A stretch of DNA of 64,000 nucleotides from Lysobacter sp. Root690 (lineage in GTDB: Bacteria; Pseudomonadota; Gammaproteobacteria; Xanthomonadales; Xanthomonadaceae). Under the pieces are notes generated by a model, which was not told where the DNA came from, did not search any database, and was given only the letters and a program-made list of their open reading frames with translations. A program made the translations under genes and the position numbers. Positions 10,887 through 20,538 of this stretch are shown one piece after another (position 1 is the stretch's first letter; every line of letters begins with the position of its first letter). The stretch covers positions 545,246 through 609,245 of the forward strand of contig NZ_LMHM01000016.1 in the NCBI RefSeq assembly GCF_001427785.1, written 5' to 3'.

Positions 10887-11863
10887 ACGAGAACGCAGAC
10901 ATTTTCATCTCGACATCAGTGGCCATCATATCCGTAACTCCAAGATGACCTGCGGATGAAAAATGCAAGCGTCGACTTGCACGCATTTTCAGAAACGGCA
11001 AGCGCGTTTCACACCTGCTATCACACATCACGAATTTCCCTTAAAACAAGGGACATTTCAGCCGATCCAACAACCGTATTCACGCCGCGATAACAACGTC
11101 GATTCTGTGATCGAGCACATCGGTTAATGCGATACACATCGCTACTTCGAGCAACAAATGACCCGAATCGTTGACCGACCTGACAACAGGACGTAACACT
11201 GTGTTGGCAACGTGCAGCAACGCAACAACACGCACCACAGCGGCTCGCTCACTAACTAAAAAAATAGCGAACCGTTTCGCCACACCCGTCCGCACCGTCC
11301 GAATCCAGTGCGCGACCACCCTTCTCGTGACACGGAGCAAGTCGATTGAAGAATTCCAACCTGCGACGCGTGGGATACCGCTTACGTCCGGTTCCACCTG
11401 GTCCGACTCCGCCCGCCTTCCCGTCCGCGCCATCGGTCGCGCGGCCGCAAGCACGCATCCACGCAAGCAGCATCCGCACCGCGCCGCAGCGCTGTCCAGG
11501 ATGACCCGCGGGCGATAACGCGGCGCTGGCGGATTCGCATCGAAATCCCACGCCCCGTTCGACGCCCTGGATCCCGTCAGTCGGCCGATGGTTTGCGTTT
11601 GCGCACGCCACGGGCGCGTTCGCGGCTGCGAACTGGACGCGCCCTGCCTCCGCGCCCATCTCCGCGGATCGCCGGAGCATGCGCGGGCAGCGCCTTGATC
11701 GCGAAGCAACGGCGGCGCCGCGGTGATTCGGCGGGCGCATGGCACAGCGACGCCGCGTCCGCATCGCCGATGAGCCAGGCCGCGCCCGCGCGCCGATCGC
11801 GATCCTGACGCGTGTTGCAACTCCCGCACTTTCCGTACTCGACCCGAACCGAGACAGCGCATC
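10887..11863. other. Gene-poor stretch of about 1 kb, relatively AT-rich in its first half
   Basis: I see no convincing gene here. About 10,890-11,280 is clearly richer in A and T than the surroundings, with runs of CAAC and ACAAC. The open frames on both strands after 11,280 have arginine/alanine-rich, shadow-like composition and no ribosome sites. The stretch probably contains the promoter region of the decarboxylase gene at 11864, but no clear -35/-10 pair stands out. Confidence 0.4.
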
Positions 11864-13126
11864 ATGACTCTGCTCAATCTTCACGGTCGCAAGACCCTGC
11901 CTACCCGGGGCCAGCCCTGGAACGAATTGCAGGTCGCCATGTCGGACCTGCGCGGCGACGATCCCGACTGGCGCTACGGTCCGCCCTTGAATGTGTACTA
12001 CGCCGGCGAGGACGTGCTCGACGTCGCCCGCCGCGCCTACGCCATGTTCATCTGCGAGGATGCGATGGCACCGGCGGCGTTTCCCAGCCTACGCCGGATG
12101 CAGGACGACATCATCGCGATCTCGCTGTCGCTGCTCGGCGGCGGCGACGACGCGGTCGGCACGATGACCAGCGGCGGCACCGAGAGCATCATGCTCGCGG
12201 TACGCAGCGCGCATCGTGCGTTCCGCGCGCGCCATCCCGGGGTGCGTCGCCCGCATCTGCTGTTGCCGTCCAGCGCGCATCCGGCCTACGACAAGGCCGC
12301 CGATCTGATGGGCGTGGATGTGGTGCGGGTGTCGATCGGCGGCGACTACCGCGCCAGCGTCGACGTGCTGGCGCAGTGCATTTCCTTGGAAACCATGATG
12401 ATGGTCGCCTCGGCGCCGTCGCTGCCGTTCGGCGCCATCGACCCGGTCGAGGACATCGCCCGGCTCGCGCGCGAGTACGAGGTGTGGCTGCACGTGGACG
12501 CCTGCATCGGCGGCTTCCTCGCTCCGCACGTGGCGCGCTTCCTCCCCGGACTGCCGCGTTTCGACCTGAGCATTCCCGGCGTGCGTTCGCTGTCGGCCGA
12601 CCTGCACAAGTTCGGCTACGCCGCCAAGGGCGCGTCGGTGCTGCTGTACGCCGACGCCGAGGATCAGGAGTATCAGCATTTCGAATACTTCGATTGGCCC
12701 AAGGGCGTCTACCGCACCGACACCCTGAGCGGCACGCGTCCGGGCGGCGCGGTCGCCGCGGCCTGGGCGGTGCTGCATTACCTGGGCGAGTCGGGCTATC
12801 GCGCCCTGGCCCAGCGGGTGATGCACATCCGCGATCGTTACATCGAAGGGATCGAACGCATTCCCGGATTGCATCTGCTCGGCGCACCGCACCTGAGCGT
12901 GATCGCATTCGGCTCCGACGAGTACGACATCCACCTGATCGGCGACGCGATGCAGGCACGCGGCTGGCCGGTCGGCCGCCTGTCCAACCCGGCCGCCTTG
13001 CATATGACCCTGACCCCGGGCCACGACCAGAGCATGGACGCTTACCTGAGCGACCTGGAGCGCGCCGTGCACCAACGCGAACGCGGCGCGCTGCGTTCGC
13101 AATCGCGGACTGTGGTCGCGGATTGA
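11864..13126 (+). CDS. PLP-dependent group II decarboxylase/lyase, sphingosine-1-phosphate lyase type
   Basis: A 420-residue fold-type I pyridoxal-phosphate enzyme. The phosphate-binding [12 protein letters not shown] (about residues 103-114), the cofactor-aspartate region [11 protein letters not shown] and the lysine motif [13 protein letters not shown] are all present; the lysine forms the Schiff base. The HK-x-G-x-x-x-KG form of this motif is closest to sphingosine-1-phosphate lyases and related aspartate or tyrosine decarboxylases. No N-terminal membrane anchor is present, as expected for bacterial members. The ATG at 11864 follows a short leader with GAGACAG. An MbtH-like gene follows 88 bases downstream, so a role in making an amine or aldehyde for a secondary metabolite is possible, but a housekeeping or sphingolipid-degrading role is equally open. 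Substrate unknown. Confidence 0.85.
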   Translation: MTLLNLHGRKTLPTRGQPWNELQVAMSDLRGDDPDWRYGPPLNVYYAGEDVLDVARRAYAMFICEDAMAPAAFPSLRRMQDDIIAISLSLLGGGDDAVGTMTSGGTESIMLAVRSAHRAFRARHPGVRRPHLLLPSSAHPAYDKAADLMGVDVVRVSIGGDYRASVDVLAQCISLETMMMVASAPSLPFGAIDPVEDIARLAREYEVWLHVDACIGGFLAPHVARFLPGLPRFDLSIPGVRSLSADLHKFGYAAKGASVLLYADAEDQEYQHFEYFDWPKGVYRTDTLSGTRPGGAVAAAWAVLHYLGESGYRALAQRVMHIRDRYIEGIERIPGLHLLGAPHLSVIAFGSDEYDIHLIGDAMQARGWPVGRLSNPAALHMTLTPGHDQSMDAYLSDLERAVHQRERGALRSQSRTVVAD

Positions 13127-13214
13127 AATGCCGGCCGCGCTGGATCATGCGTCCTCGACCCGTTATCCAACACCGTCGCAACCCACCTTTCACGCCCCCT
13201 GTCAGGAGCAGCAC

Positions 13215-13433
13215 ATGAGCAATCCCTTCGAAGACCCCAACGGCACGTTCCTGGTTCTGGTCAACGACGAGAACCAGCATTCGCTATGGCCCGAATTCGC
13301 CGAAATCCCGGCCGGCTGGCGCAGCGTCCACGGCCCGGCGGTACGCCAGACTTGCCTGGACTACATCGAAAAGAACTGGACGGACATGCGTCCGTTGAGC
13401 CTGATCAAGGCGATGGAGCAGCACGGCGGTTGA
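13215..13433 (+). CDS. MbtH-like protein
   Basis: A 72-residue MbtH family protein: [20 protein letters not shown], then [18 protein letters not shown] and [17 protein letters not shown] contain the family signature (N-E-x-Q-x-S-x-W-P, P-x-G-W, W-T-D-M-R-P-x-S-L). MbtH-like proteins bind and activate adenylation domains of non-ribosomal peptide synthetases. CAGGAG lies seven bases before the ATG. There is no NRPS gene anywhere in this window, so this is an orphan copy that would act in trans; MbtH proteins often cross-complement. It lies 88 bases after the PLP decarboxylase and is probably on the same transcript. Repeats begin directly after it. Confidence 0.93.
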   Translation: MSNPFEDPNGTFLVLVNDENQHSLWPEFAEIPAGWRSVHGPAVRQTCLDYIEKNWTDMRPLSLIKAMEQHGG

Positions 13434-13453
13434 GAGCGCGATCGCTCTGGCTC

Positions 13454-13761
13454 GTCATCCCCGCGAAGGCGGGGATCCATAGACTTCAGAGTCATGCCGC
13501 GGTGAAGCCATGGATCCCCGCCTTCGCGGGGATGACGGCTTTGGGAGTTCGTCGGTATCGAGTTAAACGGAAATCCGCCGATCGGCGTATCCACCTACTC
13601 GTCATTCCCGCGAACGCGGGCTCCGCTTTACTTCGGCGAAGCCGAACATCCAGTGACTTTTCCATCCGGATGCGATGTGGCTTGGGGTGGCGACGCATCG
13701 CAGCAATGCTTGTGTCACTTCTGAACGAGAGACACTGGATTCCCGCGTTCGCGGGAATGAC
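13454..13761. repeat. REP-like inverted-repeat cluster (two hairpin pairs)
   Basis: Positions 13454-13478 and 13512-13536 are perfect 25-base inverted copies (GTCATCCCCGCGAAGGCGGG type), giving a long hairpin with a 33-base loop. 13601-13620 and 13742-13761 form a second pair of the form GTCATTCCCGCGAACGCGGG. The loop sequences, with 'CTTCGGCGAAGCCGAACATCCAGTGACTTT', recur in the clusters at 15.4 and 20.1-20.4 kb. They fill the space between convergent genes and could end transcription from both sides. Elements of this kind are widespread in Xanthomonadaceae. Confidence 0.85.
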
Positions 13762-13895
13762 GATGACAATTGACGACGCAACTTGATCCCGGCGCTGAGC
13801 ATCTTGGCAAAGGCAATAGTGCCCAACAACCGGATCAACGCATCTTGATCAATGCGCCTTGTCTAAACCGAGATGGGAGCAATCCCACCGCCACA

Positions 13896-15221
13896 TCAAC
13901 TACGAATATTCAAAGCCCGGTTAACGCCCAGCGCCGCCATCGTGCAAACCGCGCCCGACAGCAGGTACACGCCGACGAACCCCAGCCCGAAGTGCGCGCA
14001 CAATCCCAGCGCCACCAGCGGCGCGAACGCGGCGCCGATCAACCACGCCAAGTCCGAGGTCAACGCCGCGCCGGTGTAGCGGTATTTCGAACCGAAGTTC
14101 GCGGTCACCGAACCGGCGGCCTGGCCGTACGACAAGCCCAGCAGCACGAAGCCGATCAGGATGAAAACGTCCTGGCCCAATTCACCCGAACCCAGCAAGG
14201 TCGGCGCGAAACCGCTGAACATCGCGATCGCCGCGGCCAACGCGGCCAAGGTGCGCGGACGGCCGAAGCGGTCGGCGATCCAGCCCGACGCCACTACCGC
14301 GACCGCGGCCAGACACGCGCCGACGATCTGCACGACCAGGAACTGGCTCACCGACTGGTCCGAGTACAGCAAGATCCACGACAGCGGAAAGATCGTCACG
14401 ATGTGGAACAGCGCATAGCTGGCCAGCGCGGCGAACGCGCCGATCACCACGTGCCGGCCCTTGGCCTGGAACAGTTCCAGCACCGGCGTGGGTTCGAGTT
14501 CGTGCTCGCCCAACTCGCGCGCGTACTCGTGGGTCACGACCAGACGCAGGCGCGCGAACAGCGCGACCACGTTGATCGCGAACGCGGCGAAGAACGGATA
14601 ACGCCAGCCCCAGTCGAGGAAGTCGGCGCGCGGCAGGCTGGTGTTGAGATAAGCGAACAACGCGGCGGCGATGATGAAGCCGACCGGCGCGCCGAGCTGA
14701 CCGAGCATCGCGTACCAGCCGCGGCGTTCCTTCGGCGCATTGAGCGCGAGCAGCGACGGCAGGCCGTCCCAGGATCCGCCGAGCGCGATGCCCTGGCCAA
14801 TCCGGAACAGCGACAACAGCACGATCGACAACGAGCCGACGGTACCGAAACTCGGCAGGAACGCGATGCCGGCGGTGCAGGTCCCGAGCAGAAACAAGGC
14901 GATGGTGAGCTTGGTGCTGCGATCCCAGCGGCGCTGGATCCACATGAACGTGACCGTGCCGATCGGCCGCGCGATGAACGCCAGCGAGAAGATCGCAAAC
15001 GACCACAGCGTGCCTTCGAGCTTGCCCAGGAACGGGAAGAAGATCGACGGGAACACCAGCACCGAGGCGATGCCGTAGACGAAGAAGTCGAAGTACTCCG
15101 AGGCGCGGCCGATCACCACGCCGACCGCGATGTCGCCCGGCGCCACTTCGGCATGCGAACCGGTGTCGTGGACCGACACGGTCTGGGAGGAATCCGGGTT
15201 TGCGAGATTTGGCGTATGCAT
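13896..15221 (-). CDS. MFS transporter, metabolite:H+ symporter (MHS) family
   Basis: A 441-residue inner-membrane permease with about 12 predicted helices. The first helix carries GRASEYFDFFVYGIASVLVF, the 'EYFDF..YG' variant of the MHS signature 'E-W-Y-D-F-x-x-Y-G' found in ProP, ShiA and KgtP relatives. It is followed by ARPIGTVTFMWIQRRWDRST, the loop 2-3 motif A region, and GQGIALGGSWDGLPSLLALN in helix 4. The ATG at 15221 is preferred: upstream codons in this frame run into the heptamer repeat and are not protein-like. Substrate unknown; MHS proteins import organic acids or compatible solutes. It stands alone, flanked by repeats on both sides. Confidence 0.85.
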   Translation of the reverse strand: MHTPNLANPDSSQTVSVHDTGSHAEVAPGDIAVGVVIGRASEYFDFFVYGIASVLVFPSIFFPFLGKLEGTLWSFAIFSLAFIARPIGTVTFMWIQRRWDRSTKLTIALFLLGTCTAGIAFLPSFGTVGSLSIVLLSLFRIGQGIALGGSWDGLPSLLALNAPKERRGWYAMLGQLGAPVGFIIAAALFAYLNTSLPRADFLDWGWRYPFFAAFAINVVALFARLRLVVTHEYARELGEHELEPTPVLELFQAKGRHVVIGAFAALASYALFHIVTIFPLSWILLYSDQSVSQFLVVQIVGACLAAVAVVASGWIADRFGRPRTLAALAAAIAMFSGFAPTLLGSGELGQDVFILIGFVLLGLSYGQAAGSVTANFGSKYRYTGAALTSDLAWLIGAAFAPLVALGLCAHFGLGFVGVYLLSGAVCTMAALGVNRALNIRS

Positions 15222-15298
15222 CGTCGAGTCGGCTTGCGGTGCTTGGAGCGATCGGACCTGCGGTGTTTGCTGATGCAGGCGGATACGTTCAGTTATGG

Positions 15299-15340
15299 CG
15301 GGAATCGGGAATCGGGAATCGGGAATCGGGAATCGGGAAT
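15299..15340. repeat. Tandem heptamer repeat, six copies of CGGGAAT
   Basis: Six uninterrupted copies of CGGGAAT, 78 bases upstream of the MFS transporter start (in its leader, read on the minus strand as ATTCCCG). A second six-copy array lies at 20063-20104. Such short tandem arrays can vary in copy number by slippage. Confidence 0.95.
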
Positions 15341-15419
15341 AGCGTAGCGCGCTGCATCTGCAAAATACGCAAATAACCCGAAGCAACGCAGTTATCAGGC
15401 CTTGCGATCCTCACCTAAC

Positions 15420-15528
15420 GTCATTCCCGCGAACGCGGGCTCAGCTTTACTTCGGCGGAGCCGAACATCCAGTGACTTCAGGCGCTCTCGCACGAAAGGC
15501 CCTGGATTCCCGCGTTCGCGGGAATGAC
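15420..15528. repeat. REP-like inverted repeat
   Basis: An inverted pair, GTCATTCCCGCGAACGCGGG at the left and its complement ending ...GGGAATGAC at 15528, enclosing the recurrent internal sequence with CTTCGGCGGAGCCGAACATC. It is the same family as the elements at 13.5 and 20.1-20.4 kb. The remaining sequence from 15529 to 15757, upstream of cyoA, is C-rich with no recognisable promoter boxes. Confidence 0.85.
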
Positions 15529-15757
15529 GTCCTGGTGGGCGACGCGACATCGGGCGGATCATTCATCAACCCTCCACACCACCCAGCACGACACCACCCA
15601 ACACAATCCCACCCATTCCCGGGAACGCCGCTAGCTTCCCACCACCCGGCCGGCGCTGCCATAGGACAAAACGTCCAATCGTCGTCACAGTCTCGCGGCT
15701 CTACAGTGCGCCCATCGCCGCCCTGCCGCGGCTTCGCTCGTGCGACGCGCCGCCCCG

Positions 15758-16909
15758 ATGACCATGGTCAAATCTCTGTCAAACCGCCTGCTTTCGCGCC
15801 GCCCGCTCCGTGCTGGCGCGCCCCGCCGCGGCCCGCGCTCAAGCGACACGCCCGCCAACAGGACGTTTCTGACCAGGGCGTTGCGTCCGCTGCTCGCCAT
15901 CGCCGCGCTGGCCCTGCTCGCCGGCTGCAACACCCTGGTGCTGAATCCGCCCGGCGACGTGGCGGCGCAGCAAGGCGATCTTATCGTGGTGTCGACCGTG
16001 CTGATGCTGTTGATCATCGTGCCGGTGATCGGGCTGACACTGTTCTTCGCTTGGCGCTACCGCGCCTCCAACAAGAGCGCGACCTACAAGCCCGACTGGG
16101 ACCATTCGACCCAGCTCGAGCTGCTGATCTGGGCCGCGCCGCTGCTGATCATCATCGTGCTCGGCGCGATCACCTGGGTCAGCACCCACACCCTCGATCC
16201 GTATCGCCCGCTGCACCGCGTCGCCGCCGGCCGCCCGGTCCCGGCCGACGTCAAGCCGCTGGTGGTCGAAGTGGTCGCGCTCGACTGGAAATGGCTGTTC
16301 CTCTATCCGGAACAGAACATCGCCACGGTCAACGAACTGGCCGCGCCGGTCGATCGGCCGATCCATTTCAAGATCACCGCCTCGACCGTGATGAACTCGT
16401 TCTACATCCCCGCCCTGGCCGGTCAGATCTACGCCATGCCGGGCATGGAAACCCAGTTGCACGCGGTGATGAATTCACCGGGCAACTACGAAGGTTTCTC
16501 GGCGAACTACAGCGGCGCCGGTTTCTCCGGCATGCGCTTCCGTTTTCACGGCATGGACCAGGCCGGCTTCGACCAATGGGTCGCGCAGAACCGCGCCAGC
16601 GGCAACACCCTGCAGCGCGCCGACTATCTCAAGCTCGAACTGCCCAGCGAAAAAGAACCGGTGCGTCGCTACGGCGCGGTCGCGCCGGGCCTGTACAAGG
16701 CGATCCTCAACCGCTGCGTCGACTCGTCGAAGATGTGCATGGACGAGATGATGATGATCGACGCCAGCGGCGGCCTGGGCCTCAACACCAATGCGCTGGC
16801 GCCGCGACGCAAGGGCGACCTGCGCGGCGGCCCGGTGGTGACCTCGGCGATGTGCGTGACCGAACCGACGACCACGCCGAACTGGGGTGTCGCCTCGCTG
16901 GCGCCGTGA
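15758..16909 (+). CDS. cyoA: Cytochrome bo3 ubiquinol oxidase subunit II
   Basis: A protein of about 383 residues, subunit II of a haem-copper quinol oxidase. A long basic N-terminus precedes a lipoprotein signal with lipobox LAGC. Two transmembrane helices follow ([20 protein letters not shown] and [20 protein letters not shown]), then the periplasmic cupredoxin domain with [20 protein letters not shown]. The cysteine and histidine ligands of the CuA centre are absent, which separates CyoA from cytochrome c oxidase subunit II. The start is uncertain: ATG 15758, ATG 15764 or GTG 15740 are possible, none with a good ribosome site. It heads cyoABCD. The C-terminal extension after the cupredoxin contains four Cys/Met-rich positions and is longer than in E. 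coli. Confidence 0.93.
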   Translation: MTMVKSLSNRLLSRRPLRAGAPRRGPRSSDTPANRTFLTRALRPLLAIAALALLAGCNTLVLNPPGDVAAQQGDLIVVSTVLMLLIIVPVIGLTLFFAWRYRASNKSATYKPDWDHSTQLELLIWAAPLLIIIVLGAITWVSTHTLDPYRPLHRVAAGRPVPADVKPLVVEVVALDWKWLFLYPEQNIATVNELAAPVDRPIHFKITASTVMNSFYIPALAGQIYAMPGMETQLHAVMNSPGNYEGFSANYSGAGFSGMRFRFHGMDQAGFDQWVAQNRASGNTLQRADYLKLELPSEKEPVRRYGAVAPGLYKAILNRCVDSSKMCMDEMMMIDASGGLGLNTNALAPRRKGDLRGGPVVTSAMCVTEPTTTPNWGVASLAP

Positions 16910-17009
16910 TCGCGGCGCATCGCACTGTCGAACCGATCGCAACGAATCGAATTCAAGCAAGGCGCGCAGACCGCGCGCCGAGTCCGTGAGCGGACTTCCG
17001 GAGTTGAAG

Positions 17010-19016
17010 ATGTCTGACCAATCCAACCTCACCCAGTCGATCTTCGGCCGGCTCAGCTGGGATTCGATCCCGCTGCACGAGCCGATCCTGATCGCCACCT
17101 TCGCCATGGTCGTGCTCGGCGGCCTGGCCGTGCTCGCGCTGATCACCCGCTACAAGCTGTGGGGCTATCTGTGGAAGGAATGGTTCACCAGCATCGATCA
17201 CAAGAAGATCGGCATCATGTACATGGTGCTGGGCCTGGTGATGCTGCTGCGCGGCTTCGCCGACGCGCTGATGATGCGCCTGCAGCAGGCGATGGCGTTC
17301 GGCGATAACGCCGGCTATCTGCCGCCGGAACACTACGACCAGATCTTCACCGCCCACGGCGTGATCATGATCTTCTTCGTCGCCATGCCGCTGGTCACCG
17401 GTTTCATGAACTACCTGGTGCCGCTGCAGATCGGCGCGCGCGACGTCGCCTTTCCCTTCCTCAACAACTTCAGCTTCTGGATGACCGCCTGCGGCGCCGG
17501 GCTGGTGATGCTGTCGCTGTTCGTCGGCGAGTTCGCCAAGACCGGCTGGCTGGCGTATCCGCCGCTGTCGGGCATCGCCTACAGCCCCGGGGTCGGGGTC
17601 GATTACTACATATGGGCGTTGCAGATAGCCGGCGTCGGCACCTTGCTATCGGGCATCAACCTGATCGCGACCATCGTCAAGATGCGCGCGCCCGGCATGA
17701 CCATGATGCGCATGCCGGTGTTCACCTGGACCTCGCTGTGCACCAACGTGCTGATCGTCGCCGCGTTCCCGGTGCTGACCGCGGTGCTGCTGCTGTTGTC
17801 GCTGGACCGCTACGCCGGCACCAACTTCTTCACGAACGATCTCGGCGGCAACCCGATGATGTACGTGAACCTGATCTGGATCTGGGGCCATCCGGAGGTC
17901 TACATCCTGATCCTGCCGTGCTTCGGCATCTTCTCCGAGATCGTCTCGACCTTCAGCGGCAAGCGCCTGTTCGGCTACGCCTCGATGGTCTACGCGACCG
18001 TGGTCATCACGATCCTGTCGTACCTGGTGTGGCTGCACCACTTCTTCACCATGGGCTCGGGCGCCAGCGTCAACTCGTTCTTCGGCATCACCACGATGAT
18101 CATCTCGATCCCCACGGGCGCGAAGATCTTCAACTGGCTGTTCACCATGTACCGCGGCCGCATCCGCTTCGAAGTGCCGATGCTGTGGACGATCGGCTTC
18201 ATGGTCACCTTCACCATCGGCGGCATGACCGGCGTGCTGCTGGCGGTGCCGCCGGCCGACTTCGTCCTGCACAACAGCCTGTTCCTGATCGCCCACTTCC
18301 ATAACGTGATCATCGGCGGCGTGCTGTTCGGCCTGTTCGCCGGCATCAACTTCTGGTGGCCCAAGGCGTTCGGCTTCAAGCTCGATGCGTTCTGGGGCAA
18401 GTGCTCGTTCTGGTTCTGGATTACTGGCTTCTTCTTCGCCTTCATGCCGCTGTATGTGCTCGGCCTGATGGGCGTGACCCGCCGCGTCAACCACTTCGAA
18501 GATCCGTCCTTGCAGATCTGGTTCATCATCGCCGCGTTCGGCGCGGTGCTGATCGCGCTGGGCATCGCCAGCATGCTGATCCAGTTCGTTGTTAGCATCC
18601 GCCGCCGCCACGAGCTGCGCGACGAGACCGGCGATCCGTGGCAGGGCCGCACCCTGGAATGGTCGACCTCCTCGCCGCCGCCGGACTACAACTTCGCCTT
18701 CACCCCGGTGGTCCACGACAACGACGCCTGGCACGACATGAAGCAGCGCGGTTATCAGCGTCCGCAGTCGGGTTTCCTCGACGTGCACATGCCCAAGAAC
18801 ACCGCCGCCGGCCTGGTCATCGCCGTGCTCAGCACGATCTGCGCGTTCGGCCTGATCTGGCAGATGTGGCTGTTCGCCGGCGTGGCCTTCGCCGCCATGC
18901 TGATCGCCGCGATCGTGCACACCTTCAACTACAAGCGCGACTACCACATCCCCGCGGCCGAAGTGACGGCCACCGAGGACAAGTACACGCAGCAACTGGC
19001 CGCCGCCCATGTCTGA
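17010..19016 (+). CDS. cyoB: Cytochrome bo3 ubiquinol oxidase subunit I
   Basis: The catalytic subunit, 668 residues, which reduces oxygen to water with electrons from ubiquinol and pumps protons. The CuB/haem ligand motifs [23 protein letters not shown] and [16 protein letters not shown] are intact. The quinol-site residues known from E. coli CyoB are visible as [12 protein letters not shown] (R and D) and [11 protein letters not shown] (H and Q), which identify it as a quinol rather than a cytochrome c oxidase. The ATG at 17010 has CCGGAG upstream and begins [15 protein letters not shown]. It overlaps cyoC by eight bases. No haem O synthase gene (cyoE) is present in this window. Confidence 0.97.
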   Translation: MSDQSNLTQSIFGRLSWDSIPLHEPILIATFAMVVLGGLAVLALITRYKLWGYLWKEWFTSIDHKKIGIMYMVLGLVMLLRGFADALMMRLQQAMAFGDNAGYLPPEHYDQIFTAHGVIMIFFVAMPLVTGFMNYLVPLQIGARDVAFPFLNNFSFWMTACGAGLVMLSLFVGEFAKTGWLAYPPLSGIAYSPGVGVDYYIWALQIAGVGTLLSGINLIATIVKMRAPGMTMMRMPVFTWTSLCTNVLIVAAFPVLTAVLLLLSLDRYAGTNFFTNDLGGNPMMYVNLIWIWGHPEVYILILPCFGIFSEIVSTFSGKRLFGYASMVYATVVITILSYLVWLHHFFTMGSGASVNSFFGITTMIISIPTGAKIFNWLFTMYRGRIRFEVPMLWTIGFMVTFTIGGMTGVLLAVPPADFVLHNSLFLIAHFHNVIIGGVLFGLFAGINFWWPKAFGFKLDAFWGKCSFWFWITGFFFAFMPLYVLGLMGVTRRVNHFEDPSLQIWFIIAAFGAVLIALGIASMLIQFVVSIRRRHELRDETGDPWQGRTLEWSTSSPPPDYNFAFTPVVHDNDAWHDMKQRGYQRPQSGFLDVHMPKNTAAGLVIAVLSTICAFGLIWQMWLFAGVAFAAMLIAAIVHTFNYKRDYHIPAAEVTATEDKYTQQLAAAHV

Positions 19017-19644
19017 CGCACACGCCATCGCCACCCACACCGCCGACGGACGTCCGGTCTTCTTCGACGCCCAGGGCCGGCATCATCCGCACAACGGCAC
19101 CCTGCTCGGGTTCTGGCTGTACCTGATGAGCGACTGCCTGGTGTTCGCCTGCCTGTTCGCGGTCTACGGCGTGCTCGGTCGCAGCTACGCGGCCGGTCCG
19201 TCCGGCGCGGATCTGTTCGATCTGCAACTGGTCGCGATCAACACCTCGATGCTGCTGCTGTCGTCGATCACCTACGGCTTCGCCATGATCTCGATGAAGC
19301 GGCGCAAGCTGGCCGCGGTGCAGGGCTGGCTGGCGATCACCGGCGTGTTCGGCCTGGCCTTCATCGGCCTGGAACTGTACGAGTTCGCGCATCTGATCCA
19401 TGAAGGCGCCGGCCCGCAGCGCAGCGCGTTCCTGTCCTCGTTCTTCGCCCTGGTCGGCACCCACGGCCTGCACGTCACCTTCGGCATCGTCTGGCTGGTG
19501 ACCTTGATGGCGCAGCTCGGCAAACACGGCCTGACCGTGGAAAACCGCCGCCGCCTGATGTGCCTGTCGATGTTCTGGCATTTCCTCGACGTCGTGTGGA
19601 TCGGCGTCTTCACCTTCGTTTACCTGATGGGAGTGCTGCCGTGA
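19009..19644 (+). CDS. cyoC: Cytochrome bo3 ubiquinol oxidase subunit III
   Basis: Subunit III, 211 residues, with five predicted transmembrane helices as in CyoC (the seven-helix form is typical of cytochrome c oxidases). The first helix contains [20 protein letters not shown], and later segments contain [16 protein letters not shown] and [19 protein letters not shown], which are standard for the family. It overlaps cyoB by eight bases and cyoD by three (GTGA), so the four subunits are probably made from one message with coupled translation. Confidence 0.96.
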   Translation: MSDAHAIATHTADGRPVFFDAQGRHHPHNGTLLGFWLYLMSDCLVFACLFAVYGVLGRSYAAGPSGADLFDLQLVAINTSMLLLSSITYGFAMISMKRRKLAAVQGWLAITGVFGLAFIGLELYEFAHLIHEGAGPQRSAFLSSFFALVGTHGLHVTFGIVWLVTLMAQLGKHGLTVENRRRLMCLSMFWHFLDVVWIGVFTFVYLMGVLP

Positions 19645-20060
19645 GCCACCCGGTCGCCCCGCAACACCACGACAACGATCATGCGCACGACGGCGCGCAC
19701 GGCCACGACAGCGCGCACGACGACGGCGACGATTACCACGGCACCGTCGGCGGCTATGCAATCGGCTTCGTGCTGTCGCTGATCCTCACCGCGATCCCGT
19801 TCTGGCTGGTGATGGCCAAGGTGATCCCGAGCTCGGGCATGACCGCGTTCGTGGTGCTGGCCTTCGCGGTCGTGCAGATCGTCGTGCACATGGTCTACTT
19901 CCTGCACATGAACACTAAGTCGGAGGGCGGCTGGAACATGCTCGCGCTGATCTTCACCCTGGTGCTGGTGGTGATCATGCTGGCCGGCTCGCTGTGGGTG
20001 ATGCATCACCTCAACACCAACATGATGCCGATGCCGCACGATATGCGGAATATGCCTTGA
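19641..20060 (+). CDS. cyoD: Cytochrome bo3 ubiquinol oxidase subunit IV
   Basis: A 139-residue small subunit with three transmembrane helices ([20 protein letters not shown], then an [20 protein letters not shown] segment and a [20 protein letters not shown] segment). It starts with GTG inside the cyoC stop (GTGA). The N-terminus is unusually rich in histidine and aspartate (about 13 His in the first 33 residues), an extension that could bind metal such as copper; this is inference. CyoD assists assembly of the CuB site in E. coli. The heptamer array begins three bases after the stop. Confidence 0.94.
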   Translation: MSHPVAPQHHDNDHAHDGAHGHDSAHDDGDDYHGTVGGYAIGFVLSLILTAIPFWLVMAKVIPSSGMTAFVVLAFAVVQIVVHMVYFLHMNTKSEGGWNMLALIFTLVLVVIMLAGSLWVMHHLNTNMMPMPHDMRNMP

Positions 20061-20062
20061 TT

Positions 20063-20104
20063 CGGGATTCGGGATTCGGGAATCGGGAATCGGGAATCGG
20101 GAAT
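20063..20104. repeat. Tandem heptamer repeat, CGGGATT x2 then CGGGAAT x4
   Basis: Six heptamers start just after the cyoD stop codon. The unit matches the array at 15299-15340, apart from one changed base in the first two copies. The position directly behind the operon suggests insertion of a repeat family at transcription ends. Confidence 0.95.
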
Positions 20105-20125
20105 CGGGGGATTGTGCTTTTGCTC

Positions 20126-20448
20126 GTCATTCCCGCGAAAGCGGGAATCCAGGGCTTCACCGAGGCATGACTCTGAAGTCTCTGGATCCCCGCCTTCGCG
20201 GGGATGACGAGCGATAAATTAGGTAGCGGAATTTCGCTTTTGCTCGTCATTCCCGCGAACGCGGGCTCTGCTTCACTTCGGCGGAGCCGAACATCCAATG
20301 ACTTTGACGGCACTTGCACGAAAGTCGCTGGATTCCCGCGTTCGCGGGAATGCTCGCACGAAAGTCGCTGGATTCCCGCGTTCGCGGGAATGACGGTAAA
20401 AGCGGTACGACTCTGAAGTCTCTGGATCCCCGCCTTCGCGGGGATGAC
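20126..20448. repeat. REP-like inverted-repeat cluster with an internal duplication
   Basis: Two consecutive inverted-repeat elements of the GTCATTCCCGCG family (20126-20208 and from 20246). Within the second, a 40-base unit ending ...GGATTCCCGCGTTCGCGGGAA is duplicated in tandem, followed by a final GGATCCCCGCCTTCGCGGGG copy ending at 20448. Together with the heptamers it fills nearly all of the 478 bases between cyoD and SURF1. Several strong hairpins could attenuate read-through from cyoABCD into SURF1. Confidence 0.85.
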
Positions 20449-20538
20449 GAGCGAAAAGGATGGTGACCGAAGTGGTATCACCCTGAAGTCGAGCAACACC
20501 GAACGCCCCCACCGGCGATTCACGAAGAGGCCCCGAGC

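Noticed and set aside
11080..11884. Overlapping open frames of 265 and 210 codons on the minus strand
   Set aside because: They overlap each other in different frames, are Arg/Ala-rich, and extend into the leader and start of the decarboxylase.
15299..15340. Coding sequence upstream of the MFS start
   Set aside because: The frame encodes the heptamer as a 'PIPDSRF' repeat, which is a translation of the array and not a real N-terminus.
15758..16909. Cytochrome c oxidase subunit II
   Set aside because: The CuA ligands are missing and the neighbouring subunit I has quinol-site residues of CyoB.
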